From Microbacterium sp. B19 (GTDB lineage: Bacteria; Actinomycetota; Actinomycetes; Actinomycetales; Microbacteriaceae): a stretch of 40,521 bases of DNA. The notes beneath the pieces are model-generated. The model ran no database searches. It was not told the origin of the DNA and saw nothing but the letters and a program-made list of their open reading frames with translations. Position 1 is the first letter of the stretch. The number at the start of each line of letters is the position of its first letter. The stretch lies in NCBI RefSeq assembly GCF_000333395.1, contig NZ_BADA01000026.1, positions 1-40,521 of the forward strand, read 5' to 3'. The position numbers were made by a program, and so were the translations under genes. Below, piece after piece: positions 32,047 through 39,006 of the stretch.

Positions 32047-32562
32047 ATGAGTCGATACGACGTCCCCGCCGAGTCGCCCTACGCGTTCCTCGAGGACGAC
32101 GCCGACGTTCGCGCATGGTTCGCGTTCATGAAGGTGCAGCTGCGTCTGCGCTACGAGATGAACCGGCAACTGCGCGATGACAGCGGGATCTCGCTGGTCG
32201 ACTACGACGTGCTCGTGGCGTTGACGAGCGAGCCGAGCGGCACGATGACGGTGTCCGACCTGGCGATCCGGATCGGCGCCGAGCGCAGCCGGGTGTCGCA
32301 CCAGACGCGCCGTCTCGCCGAGGAGGGCCTCGTCGAGCTGGCATCCAATGCGAACGACCGGCGCGCCACCGACGTGACACTGACTCCGGCCGGGCGTGAA
32401 CTTCTCCGGCGGGCGTCGCCGGGGCACATCGCGTTCGTCCGCAAGGTGTTCTTCGACGCGCTCGACGGCGAGAGCAGCGCCGCGCTGTCCGAGGCGTTCG
32501 AGAGGGTGTACGAGCTGCTCATCGCGCACGGGACCCTGCCTCGGCCGGCGGACCACCCGTAG
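32047..32562 (+). CDS. MarR-family transcriptional regulator
   Basis: A 171-residue winged-helix regulator: LVDYDVLVALTSEPSGTMTVSDLAIRIGAERSRVSHQTRRLAEEGLVEL is the DNA-binding domain at about residues 52-100, followed by the wing RRATDVTLTPAGRELLRRA. MarR proteins respond to phenolic or oxidising ligands. It probably controls the two SnoaL-like genes through the palindrome between them. The ATG has a GGAG about 7 bases upstream, and TAGCCT near 31989 could be its own -10. Confidence 0.9.
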   Translation: MSRYDVPAESPYAFLEDDADVRAWFAFMKVQLRLRYEMNRQLRDDSGISLVDYDVLVALTSEPSGTMTVSDLAIRIGAERSRVSHQTRRLAEEGLVELASNANDRRATDVTLTPAGRELLRRASPGHIAFVRKVFFDALDGESSAALSEAFERVYELLIAHGTLPRPADHP

Positions 32563-32603
32563 GCGCACCCGTGCCCGTCGCACAACGTGCAGACGACAAT
32601 GCC

Positions 32604-32636
32604 GTTAATAACTCTATTGCCGTCAAAGTTAATAAC
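32604..32636. promoter_or_regulatory. paired GTTAATAAC operators of the Fic gene
   Basis: Two identical 9-base palindromes GTTAATAAC begin at 32604 and 32628, 24 bp apart, in the only AT-rich stretch here. The second ends directly before the ribosome site GGAGG. The Fic protein's own C-terminal helix-turn-helix is the likely binder. Confidence 0.7.
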
Positions 32637-32646
32637 GGAGGCGGTG

Positions 32647-33927
32647 GTGGCAACGTACGAGGAGCGAACGTGGGCACCCTCCGACGGAGGGCAGCTCAGT
32701 AGGCGTGATCGCGCGCCCGGACGTTACCTCGCCTACATTCCCGACGAGCTCGGGGCGGATCTCCCCAGCGTGGGGGAAAAGGCGCGGAGCGCCGCAGCTG
32801 ACGCGCTCGTGGCGCTGGCGCGCGCGGACGAACGCTTGGGGACGCGGGCTGCCTACCTCTCGCACCTGCTCGTCCGCTCCGAGAGCATCTCGTCGTCGTG
32901 GATCGAGGGCAATCGCGTCACTCCCAAGCGCCTCGCGATCGCGGAGTCTCTCCATCACGGTTCGCGCGTCGCCCTGGATGTCATCGCCAACGTCCGCGCC
33001 ACGGAGGATGCCGTCGCCGCGCTCGCGGACCGCGATCGCCCGATCTCCGTCGATGACATCGTGAACCTTCAGCACCTCATCGAACCCTCGCTCCCGCGGG
33101 GGCTGCGCACGGAGCAGAACTGGGTGGGAGGTTCGGGCTGGAGTCCGATCCGCGCCGAGTTCGTTCCCCCTCCCGAGACGGAAGTGGGCCGGCTCGTCGC
33201 CGATCTCGCGGCGTTCGTGTCTCGGACCGAGGGCAACCCCGTCATCCGCGCGGCGATCGCGCACGCGCAGTTCGAGGCGATCCACCCGTTCATCGACGGC
33301 AACGGGCGCACGGGACGAGCGCTGATCCACACCGTGCTCCGCCGGTCGGATGCGTTGCGATCGATCCTGATTCCGATCAGCACGGTCTTCGCCGGCGACA
33401 CGGGCGCGTACATCTCGGGGCTGACCGCCTACCGCGCCGGGCGACTCGACGAATGGGTCGTCTCGTTCGCACACGCGAGCGAACTGGCGGCGGAGAACGC
33501 TGTTCGCCTCGCTGAGGACGTCGCTGAACTCGACGAACGGACGTTCCAGAGATTGCTCGACCACCGCCGGGAACGGGGAACGACCCCGGTGATTCCTCGA
33601 AGCGATGCGGTGGTGCGGAAGGTTCTGAATCGGTTCGCGACCGAGCCGGTCGTCACTCTTCGCAGCGTCGCCGAAAGATACGCGGTTTCGACGACGGCGG
33701 CGCACCGAGCGCTTTCCGAGCTCCAGGATGCCGGCATCCTGGCCCGTACGAAAGATCAGCGCGGCCGCACCGTGTGCTGGAGCGCCGACCAGCACCTCGG
33801 CCTCGTCGCGCTGACGGAGCGCAGCAATCGCGTCGGTGCGGGGGACACCGCGGGCCAGAGTACGCGCAACGCGCCGGCGGCACCGGATATCGACCAGGTC
33901 GGGAGGTTGCGCGGGCGCGAGCTGTAG
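32647..33927 (+). CDS. Fic-family AMP-transferase with winged-helix domain
   Basis: A 426-residue protein of the Fic/DOC fold, which usually transfers AMP to target proteins. The active loop HPFIDGNGRTGR lies at about residues 213-224 and is complete. An N-terminal inhibitory helix motif S-x-x-x-E-G in SSWIEGN (class II Fic) is also present, so activity should be self-restrained. A C-terminal winged helix (TLRSVAERYAVSTTAAHRALSELQDAGIL) suggests DNA binding and autoregulation. I chose the second of two adjacent GTG codons, 5 bases after GGAGG. An earlier ATG would put the operators inside the gene. The target protein is unknown, and there is no separate antitoxin gene. Confidence 0.9.
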   Translation: MATYEERTWAPSDGGQLSRRDRAPGRYLAYIPDELGADLPSVGEKARSAAADALVALARADERLGTRAAYLSHLLVRSESISSSWIEGNRVTPKRLAIAESLHHGSRVALDVIANVRATEDAVAALADRDRPISVDDIVNLQHLIEPSLPRGLRTEQNWVGGSGWSPIRAEFVPPPETEVGRLVADLAAFVSRTEGNPVIRAAIAHAQFEAIHPFIDGNGRTGRALIHTVLRRSDALRSILIPISTVFAGDTGAYISGLTAYRAGRLDEWVVSFAHASELAAENAVRLAEDVAELDERTFQRLLDHRRERGTTPVIPRSDAVVRKVLNRFATEPVVTLRSVAERYAVSTTAAHRALSELQDAGILARTKDQRGRTVCWSADQHLGLVALTERSNRVGAGDTAGQSTRNAPAAPDIDQVGRLRGREL

Positions 33928-33953
33928 GACCCCGGCGACGAAGTGGTGCCACG

Positions 33954-33971
33954 GCGAGGCCTGAACCTCGC
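33954..33971. terminator. weak hairpin between convergent genes
   Basis: GCGAGG and CCTCGC pair around 6 bases in the 43-base gap between the Fic gene and the hydrolase gene. No T-run is present. Confidence 0.3.
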
Positions 33972-34801
33972 TACCCCGCCGCGGCGGCTCCCTGTGCACC
34001 GGCGGGAGCGAAGCCCTGCGCGGCGAGCCACGCGAGTACGTCCTCCGCGACGTCCGTCCACCCGGCATCCAGGGTCAGGGAATGGCCCTTGCCCTCGTAC
34101 TCGTGGTACTCGGTCACTGATGCCGTGTTGTCGGCGTAGAGCTTCGCCACGGCGAGCGTCACCGACCGCGGGACGGTGTGGTCCTCGGTTCCCGAGGTGA
34201 GCAGGAGCGGCCCGCGCACGGCGGTGTGGGTGTCCACGGCCGCGGGGGAGTTGCGCACGAAGTTCGCCGTCGCGTCTTCGAACAGCGGCCGACCCGGCCC
34301 GGGGATCGTCCATGCGGCGTGCAGCGCATCCGACTCCTCGTCGGTGATCGCGTTGCCGAAGGCGTACTTGAACTGCTTCGGGGTGAGCGCCACGGTGCGT
34401 GACTTGTTCGCGGGGTTGCCGAGCACCGGGAGCCCGGACTTCAGCTGCGAGAACGGGAGCACCTTCACGCCCTTGACGGGGGCCGGGTCGATGGCGACGG
34501 CCGCTGCGACGAGGTCGTTGGCGATCAGCTCCTGGGCGATGAGACCACCGAACGAGTGGCCGACGACGAGGGGCTTTTCGTCCCAGCCCTCGATGATGTC
34601 GGCGTAGTGATGGCAGATCTGCGAGATTCCGACGTCGTTCAGACCCTCCGGATTCGCGCGGGTGGCGGCGACGGTCTCGAGGTCGCCGGGCCATCCCGGT
34701 GCCGACGTCGAGTACCCGCGCTCCTCGAACAGGTCCTGCCAGGGACGCCACGCGCTCGCGTGGATCCAGAGGCCGTGGATGAAGAGAACGTGAGTGGACA
34801 T
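33971..34801 (-). CDS. alpha/beta hydrolase
   Basis: A 276-residue cytosolic serine hydrolase. The oxyanion loop is VLFIHGLW, the nucleophile is Ser83 in VVGHSFGG, and the catalytic His is in GKGHSLTLD near the end. It probably cleaves small esters or amides. AAAAGGAG precedes the ATG. It follows an SDR gene in the same direction with a 38-base gap, and together with the XRE regulator further upstream forms a three-gene operon. The substrate is unknown. Confidence 0.9.
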   Translation of the reverse strand: MSTHVLFIHGLWIHASAWRPWQDLFEERGYSTSAPGWPGDLETVAATRANPEGLNDVGISQICHHYADIIEGWDEKPLVVGHSFGGLIAQELIANDLVAAAVAIDPAPVKGVKVLPFSQLKSGLPVLGNPANKSRTVALTPKQFKYAFGNAITDEESDALHAAWTIPGPGRPLFEDATANFVRNSPAAVDTHTAVRGPLLLTSGTEDHTVPRSVTLAVAKLYADNTASVTEYHEYEGKGHSLTLDAGWTDVAEDVLAWLAAQGFAPAGAQGAAAAG

Positions 34802-34839
34802 GAGGACTCCTTTTCGGATGATGATGTGGATGCCAGAAC

Positions 34840-35634
34840 TCACAGCGTTTTGACGAGGCCGCCGTCGATGAGGAAGTCGGCGCCGGTCACGTTCCCCGCG
34901 CGATCGCTGGCGAGGAGCAGGGCGAGGTCGGCCACCTCGGACGGTTGAGTGAAACGACCGGTGGAGAATCCGCCCTGGCTCGCGACGACCCGGTCGCGTG
35001 CCGTGGCGAAGTCGACGCCCATGTTCCGCGCGGCTGTCGCTGCGACGCCGTTGTCGCCGAGCCACAGCTGTGTGGCCACCGGGCCCGGGCTGATCGTGTT
35101 GAAGCGGATGTGCTCGGCACCGTACTCCTTCGACAGCGATTTGGACAGATTCCAGACCGCCGCTTTTGCAGCTGAGTAGTCGATGACGCCGGGGTCGGGG
35201 AGGAACGCGTTGACCGATCCGATCGTGACGACGTTTCCTCCGCCGCGCTCGATCAGGAGGGGGATCGCCGCGCGGGTCGTACGCACCGCCGCCAGGAAAC
35301 TGAGCGTGATCGTGGCGAGCCACTCCTCATCGCTGATCGCCAGGAAGCCGTCGGTGCGCAGAGTGACGGCCCCCACGTTGTTGACCAGGATGTCGAGTCC
35401 GCCGAACTCCCTCGCGCGACTGACGAGGCGCGACGGCGCATCGGGGTCGGATAGGTCGACGCTCTCGAAGAGCACGTTCCCGGTGGACGCCAGGTCGTCG
35501 AGTTCGGGGGTGGACGATCGGGCGCCGGCGACGACCCGCACGCCTTCCCCCACGAGCGCCGTCGCTATCGCGAGGCCGATGCCTTTGCTCGCCCCCGTGA
35601 CGACCGCCACTTTTCCCGCCAGACCCAGTTCCAT
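34840..35634 (-). CDS. short-chain dehydrogenase/reductase
   Basis: A 264-residue NAD(P)-dependent oxidoreductase with a complete classical SDR set: TGASKGIG at residues 13-20, NNVG at about 89, and catalytic Ser in TIGSVN with YSAAK about 13 residues later. FLIDGGLVKTL ends the protein. The start lies 18 bases after the stop of the XRE regulator. Such regulator–SDR–hydrolase sets are common in actinobacterial catabolic or detoxification loci. Confidence 0.92.
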   Translation of the reverse strand: MELGLAGKVAVVTGASKGIGLAIATALVGEGVRVVAGARSSTPELDDLASTGNVLFESVDLSDPDAPSRLVSRAREFGGLDILVNNVGAVTLRTDGFLAISDEEWLATITLSFLAAVRTTRAAIPLLIERGGGNVVTIGSVNAFLPDPGVIDYSAAKAAVWNLSKSLSKEYGAEHIRFNTISPGPVATQLWLGDNGVAATAARNMGVDFATARDRVVASQGGFSTGRFTQPSEVADLALLLASDRAGNVTGADFLIDGGLVKTL

Positions 35635-35652
35635 GGCGCTGACGGTAGGACT

Positions 35653-36516
35653 TCAGTCCGGATCGCGCGTGCCCGCGTCCTGACTAGTAGCGGGGCTACC
35701 TCCCTCATCCAGGGCGGCGATGCGCGCGAGGGTGGCCTCGCTCGACGATCCGGGGGCGGCGTAGTAGACGAAGATCGTGTGATCGTCCGAGCCGATCAGC
35801 GGAAGATGTTGGTAGTGCAGGGTCAGCACACCCTCGACGGGGTGGCGCATGGCGTGCGCACCCTCGCTCATCCCCGCGATGTCGTGCCGGTTCCACAGGT
35901 CGCGGAAACGGGCGCTGTCACGGGTCATCTCGTCGATCAGTTCCTGAGTGCGCGGATCGTCGGGGTGCGGGCCCACCCGCGCGCGGAAGAGCCCGATCGT
36001 GCGGGCGCTCAGCGCCTCCCACTCGGTGTACAGCTGCCGCATGGCCGGTCGCGTGAGCAGCACGACCGTGACGTTCAGTCCCACCCGGTACGAATCGATC
36101 AACCGGGACATGACGTGATTCATCGCCACGATGTCGAAATGGCGATCGAGGATGAGAGCCGGTGTCATGGGCCACGAATCGATCAACCATCGCGTGCGCT
36201 CGACGGCCGTCGTCGGCAGACCGGCCGCGGGGCTCGGCCCCATCCGCGCCAGCGCGTGGAGGTAGATGGTCGCATTCACGTCCAGACGCAATGCCCGCGA
36301 CAACGCCTCGACGACCTGGTCGGTCGGCCGGGTCTCCTGCCCCTGCTCGAGCTTCACGTAGTACTCGGTGCTGATGCCCGCGATCTGAGCGACTTCGGAT
36401 CGGCGCAGCCCGTCGACCCGTCGATGACCCGGTCCGGCATCCAGCCCCACATCGGCAGGCTGGAGCAGTGCGCGACGGGCGCGCAGGTAATCTCCGAGGG
36501 GGTGGCCGGCGGGCAT
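35653..36516 (-). CDS. XRE-family regulator with MmyB-like ligand domain
   Basis: A 287-residue regulator. The N-terminal helix-turn-helix (RRVDGLRRSEVAQIAGISTEYYVKLEQGQ, about residues 32-60) is followed by the MmyB-like PAS-fold domain (LDRHFDIVAMNHVMSRLI), typical of regulators that control an adjacent SDR gene. The ATG has no ribosome site and lies 5 bases after TACAAT, so translation is probably leaderless. It likely regulates its own operon with the SDR and hydrolase genes. The tRNA gene ends 24 bases upstream. Confidence 0.9.
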   Translation of the reverse strand: MPAGHPLGDYLRARRALLQPADVGLDAGPGHRRVDGLRRSEVAQIAGISTEYYVKLEQGQETRPTDQVVEALSRALRLDVNATIYLHALARMGPSPAAGLPTTAVERTRWLIDSWPMTPALILDRHFDIVAMNHVMSRLIDSYRVGLNVTVVLLTRPAMRQLYTEWEALSARTIGLFRARVGPHPDDPRTQELIDEMTRDSARFRDLWNRHDIAGMSEGAHAMRHPVEGVLTLHYQHLPLIGSDDHTIFVYYAAPGSSSEATLARIAALDEGGSPATSQDAGTRDPD

Positions 36517-36521
36517 GCCGC

Positions 36522-36527
36522 ATTGTA
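36522..36527 (-). promoter_or_regulatory. -10 element of leaderless XRE gene
   Basis: On the - strand TACAAT is followed by 5 bases and ATG. Confidence 0.55.
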
Positions 36528-36540
36528 TCGACCGGGGAAG

Positions 36541-36616
36541 TGGACGCGACGGCGGGAGTCGAACCCGCCACGCCTTCGGTTATGAACCGAGGCCCGGGAC
36601 CGCCCGGATCGCCGCG
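36541..36616 (-). tRNA. tRNA-Met (anticodon CAT), divergent
   Basis: A 76-base tRNA including an encoded CCA. The 7-bp acceptor pairs CGCGGCG with CGTCGCG (one G·T). The anticodon loop is TTCATAA, and the T-arm is GCGGG-TTCGACT-CCCGC. The D-arm is odd: position 8 is A rather than T, the stem is CCGG/CCGG and the loop is only GCGGTC, without the usual A14. The first pair of the anticodon stem is C·A. It is neither a normal initiator (C1 pairs with G72) nor a standard elongator. A good promoter precedes it. A tRNA-Ile precursor whose C34 is modified cannot be excluded. Confidence 0.75.
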
Positions 36617-36626
36617 ATGTGCCCCC

Positions 36627-36655
36627 ACGCTAACCCGGACGACGGATGCCGCCAA
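36627..36655 (-). promoter_or_regulatory. promoter of the tRNA gene
   Basis: On the - strand TTGGCG (-35) and TAGCGT (-10) are 17 bases apart, and the -10 ends 10 bases before the tRNA 5' end. Confidence 0.65.
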
Positions 36656-36716
36656 CGGGCGTTGCGAGACATGACGGGATGTGTCGCCGCGAGGCGCAGT
36701 CCCTTCATTTCGGTGG

Positions 36717-36746
36717 TTGCGCTGGGCCGCCCGCGAGGCGTTCAAT
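36717..36746 (+). promoter_or_regulatory. promoter candidate for the repeat protein
   Basis: TTGCGC and TTCAAT are 18 bases apart, 34 bases before the ATG. Only a partial match. Confidence 0.35.
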
Positions 36747-36780
36747 CGGTGGCACACGCAGTCGAAACCTTGGGGGCATC

Positions 36781-37020
36781 ATGAGTGACGCGGCGACCTA
36801 CGACCCGGATGGCGGGTACGACCCGGACGGGGGTTACGACCCGGATGGTGGGTACGACCCGGACGGGGGTTACGACCCGGATGGTGGGTACGACCCGGAT
36901 GGCGGGTACGACCCGGACGGGGGCTATGACCCGGATGGCGGGTACGACCCGGACGGGGGCTATGACCCGGATGGCGGGTACGACCCGGACGGGGGCTACG
37001 ACCCCGACGGCGGCGCCTGA
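36781..37020 (+). CDS. small YDPDGG-repeat protein
   Basis: A 79-residue protein consisting of MSDAAT, twelve exact copies of YDPDGG and a final Ala. It is strongly acidic, with one Tyr and two Asp per unit. No signal peptide or membrane segment is seen. GGGGG stands 5 bases before the ATG, a modest ribosome site. The repeat has no match to a family I know. Possibilities are a multi-core peptide precursor for modification, a calcium-binding ladder (compare DxDG of Excalibur and EF-hands), or a disordered scaffold. It converges on a Mur-ligase-like gene with 15 bases between stops. That the reading frame is kept in all 12 units while the DNA varies argues for a real protein. Confidence 0.7.
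   Translation: MSDAATYDPDGGYDPDGGYDPDGGYDPDGGYDPDGGYDPDGGYDPDGGYDPDGGYDPDGGYDPDGGYDPDGGYDPDGGA
36799..37014. repeat. twelve 18-bp tandem repeats
   Basis: The units TACGACCCGGATGGCGGG and TACGACCCGGACGGGGGT alternate in blocks with synonymous changes only. Copy number may vary between strains. Confidence 0.9.
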
Positions 37021-37042
37021 CCGCACGTCGTTCGCTCAGGCG
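37014..37042. terminator. hairpin spanning both stop codons
   Basis: CGCCTGA and TCAGGCG pair perfectly over 15 bases. Each arm contains the TGA stop of one of two convergent genes. It could end transcription from both sides. Confidence 0.45.
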
Positions 37043-38205
37043 AGCGCCCGCCGGAGGATCTCACGATCGTCGTGCGGGACCTTGGTCGTGCCCACGAGCT
37101 GAGTGTCCTCGTCGCCCTTGCCGGCGACGAGGACGAGGTCGCCCGGCCGTGCCATGTGGAGCGCCGCGTGGATGGCATCCACTCGTGAGGGGATCTCGAT
37201 GCAGTCCGGGATGCCGGCCCGCACCTCGGCCCGGATGCGCTCGGGCGGTTCGCGTCGCGGATTGTCATCGGTGAGGATCGCGACGTCCGCCAGCTCGGCG
37301 GCGATCGCGCCCATCGGAGCCCGCTTGCCGCGGTCGCGCTCGCCGCCCGCTCCGAAGACGAGGATGACCCGGCCGGTGGTCCGCGCTCGGACCGCGGTCA
37401 ACGCGACCCGCAGTGCACCCGGGTTGTGCGCGGTGTCGACCATCGCGGTCACGCCGCCCTTCTCACCGATCAGCTGCAGTCGACCGGGCGGGGGCTCGAC
37501 GCGCGACAGCGCATCGGCCACGGCCGCGGGATCGCCTCCGGCCGCGATGACGACGGTCGCGGCGAGGAGCAGATTGGTCACCGCCACGGAATGCACCGTG
37601 GGCAGCGAGAGGCGGTGGTTCTGCCCCTCGACGCGGAGGGTTCCCTCCAGGCGGCCCGCGCGCTCGTCGAGGTCCGTCGCCGAGAGGTCGCCGCCCTCGC
37701 CCACGGTGACCAGCCGGATGCCACGACTCGTCACGGCCTCACGGACGAGGTCACCTTGCGCGGATCCGCTCGCGACGATGGCGATTCCGCCCGGGGCGAG
37801 ATACTCGCGGAAGAGTCGGAGCTTCGCGTTCCAGTACCCCTCGACGCTGCGGTGCACATCGATGTGGTCGCGCTCGAGCCCGGTCGAGACGGCGACGTCC
37901 ACCGGCACCCGCTCGAACAACCCGTCCGCCAGGATGCCGACGAACGCCTCGAGGGACACCGCCTCCGCGCCGGCCCGCGCCTGCGCCTCGATCAACTCCG
38001 GCAGGTAGTCCGGGGATCGTCGCACCCGGCTCTCGCGGAGGGTCCCGTCGACCTCGGTCACCCCGGTGGAGTCGTAACCGGCGGCCCGCCACCCGATCAG
38101 GGTCATCAGCTGCCGCGTCGCCGTCGCGACGGTGGTCTTACCGTTCGTGCCGGTGACCGCCGTGACGATCGGCCGCCCCACCGGAGGCTGGATGTGAAAA
38201 GTCAT
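37036..38205 (-). CDS. Mur-ligase-like ATP-dependent peptide ligase
   Basis: A 389-residue protein with the central and C-terminal domains of Mur ligases (MurE-like) but no N-terminal UDP-binding domain. The P-loop VTGTNGKTT lies at residues 17-25, STGLERDHIDVH is the middle-domain motif, VDTAHNPGALRVAL begins the C-terminal domain, and GERDRGKRAPMG and DDNPRREPPERI follow as in MurE. Without the UDP domain it cannot be a normal cell-wall ligase and is nearer to cyanophycin- or polyglutamate-type ligases. The catalysed bond would be an amide using ATP. It converges on the YDPDGG-repeat gene; a functional link is only a hypothesis. Confidence 0.88.
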   Translation of the reverse strand: MTFHIQPPVGRPIVTAVTGTNGKTTVATATRQLMTLIGWRAAGYDSTGVTEVDGTLRESRVRRSPDYLPELIEAQARAGAEAVSLEAFVGILADGLFERVPVDVAVSTGLERDHIDVHRSVEGYWNAKLRLFREYLAPGGIAIVASGSAQGDLVREAVTSRGIRLVTVGEGGDLSATDLDERAGRLEGTLRVEGQNHRLSLPTVHSVAVTNLLLAATVVIAAGGDPAAVADALSRVEPPPGRLQLIGEKGGVTAMVDTAHNPGALRVALTAVRARTTGRVILVFGAGGERDRGKRAPMGAIAAELADVAILTDDNPRREPPERIRAEVRAGIPDCIEIPSRVDAIHAALHMARPGDLVLVAGKGDEDTQLVGTTKVPHDDREILRRALA

Positions 38206-38247
38206 GGTGCCCCCACCGCTCCCTTTCCGGTCATCATGTCACCCGGG

Positions 38248-39006
38248 TCAGTTCGTCCGCCGTCCCTCCACGATCATGCGCGTCGAGTGCTCCAGGTGCT
38301 CCCGGACCGCGTGCTCGGGATCGGCGAGCGCCGCCTCGACGTACGCGCGGTGCTCGGTGGTCAGTGCACCGGGGGCGTACGCGGGTCGGACGTGCGTGAG
38401 CAGCAGATGCATCTCGGAGTCGAGGCGCCGGTACTCCTCCGCGATGCGCGGCGAGTCCGCGGCATCCACGAGGGCGCGGTGAACGCGGGCGTGCGCGTCG
38501 AGCGTGGCGGGCCAGTCCCCGGATGCCTCGGCGGCGGCCAGCGCGTCGAGGGCGGCGTCGACGTCGGGCGGATGGATGCCACGCCCCCGGACGATCCGCA
38601 GCGCTTCGGTCTCGAGGGCGCAGCGCAGCTCCTGCAGGGCGATGAGGGCCGCGTCGTCGAGAACCGACACCCGGACGCCGCGGTACGGCTCCGCGGTGAC
38701 AAGCCGCTCGGCGGTGAGGGTCGCGAGCGCGGTGCGCGCGGTGTGGCGCGAGACGCTGTGGGTCGCGCTCAGTTCCTCTTCGCGGAGCGGGGTGCCGGGG
38801 GCGAGCTCGCCGGAGAGGATCGCGCCGCGCACAGCCTCCGCGACGACGTCGGCCGTGCGGGGGCCGGGAGTGCCGCCCCGCGCGGGCGTTTCCGCGGGAG
38901 GTGCAGCAGCCTTGTGCGCTGCGCGTGCCGCGGCCGGCTCGGCTGTACCGGACGCGGGGGGCTGCACGGGCGGCAGCATCGGGGGATCACGCCGGGGCCG
39001 TGGCAT
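38248..39006 (-). CDS. GntR-family (FCD) transcriptional regulator
   Basis: A 252-residue regulator. The winged helix is at about residues 50-110 (ADVVAEAVRGAILSGELAPGTPLREEELSATHSVSRHTARTAL), and the helical FCD ligand domain follows (RCALETEALRIV, HRALVDAADSPRI, with the metal-binding His/Asp pattern). An unusual 45-residue Ala/Pro-rich N-terminal extension precedes it. AGGAGG lies 6 bases before the ATG, so this start is preferred although it overlaps the EamA gene by 20 bases. It probably regulates the coupled exporter. Confidence 0.9.
   Translation of the reverse strand: MPRPRRDPPMLPPVQPPASGTAEPAAARAAHKAAAPPAETPARGGTPGPRTADVVAEAVRGAILSGELAPGTPLREEELSATHSVSRHTARTALATLTAERLVTAEPYRGVRVSVLDDAALIALQELRCALETEALRIVRGRGIHPPDVDAALDALAAAEASGDWPATLDAHARVHRALVDAADSPRIAEEYRRLDSEMHLLLTHVRPAYAPGALTTEHRAYVEAALADPEHAVREHLEHSTRMIVEGRRTN

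Noticed and set aside
32047-33927. MarR–Fic as one operon
   Set aside because: The AT-rich paired operators and a separate ribosome site between them indicate an independent Fic promoter.
36516-36560. Integration site at the 3' end of the tRNA
   Set aside because: The XRE–SDR–hydrolase region next to it looks accessory, but I found no direct repeat of the tRNA 3' end and no integrase in the window.
36799-37014. CRISPR-like array
   Set aside because: The 18-bp units are contiguous without spacers and keep one coding frame; no cas genes are nearby.
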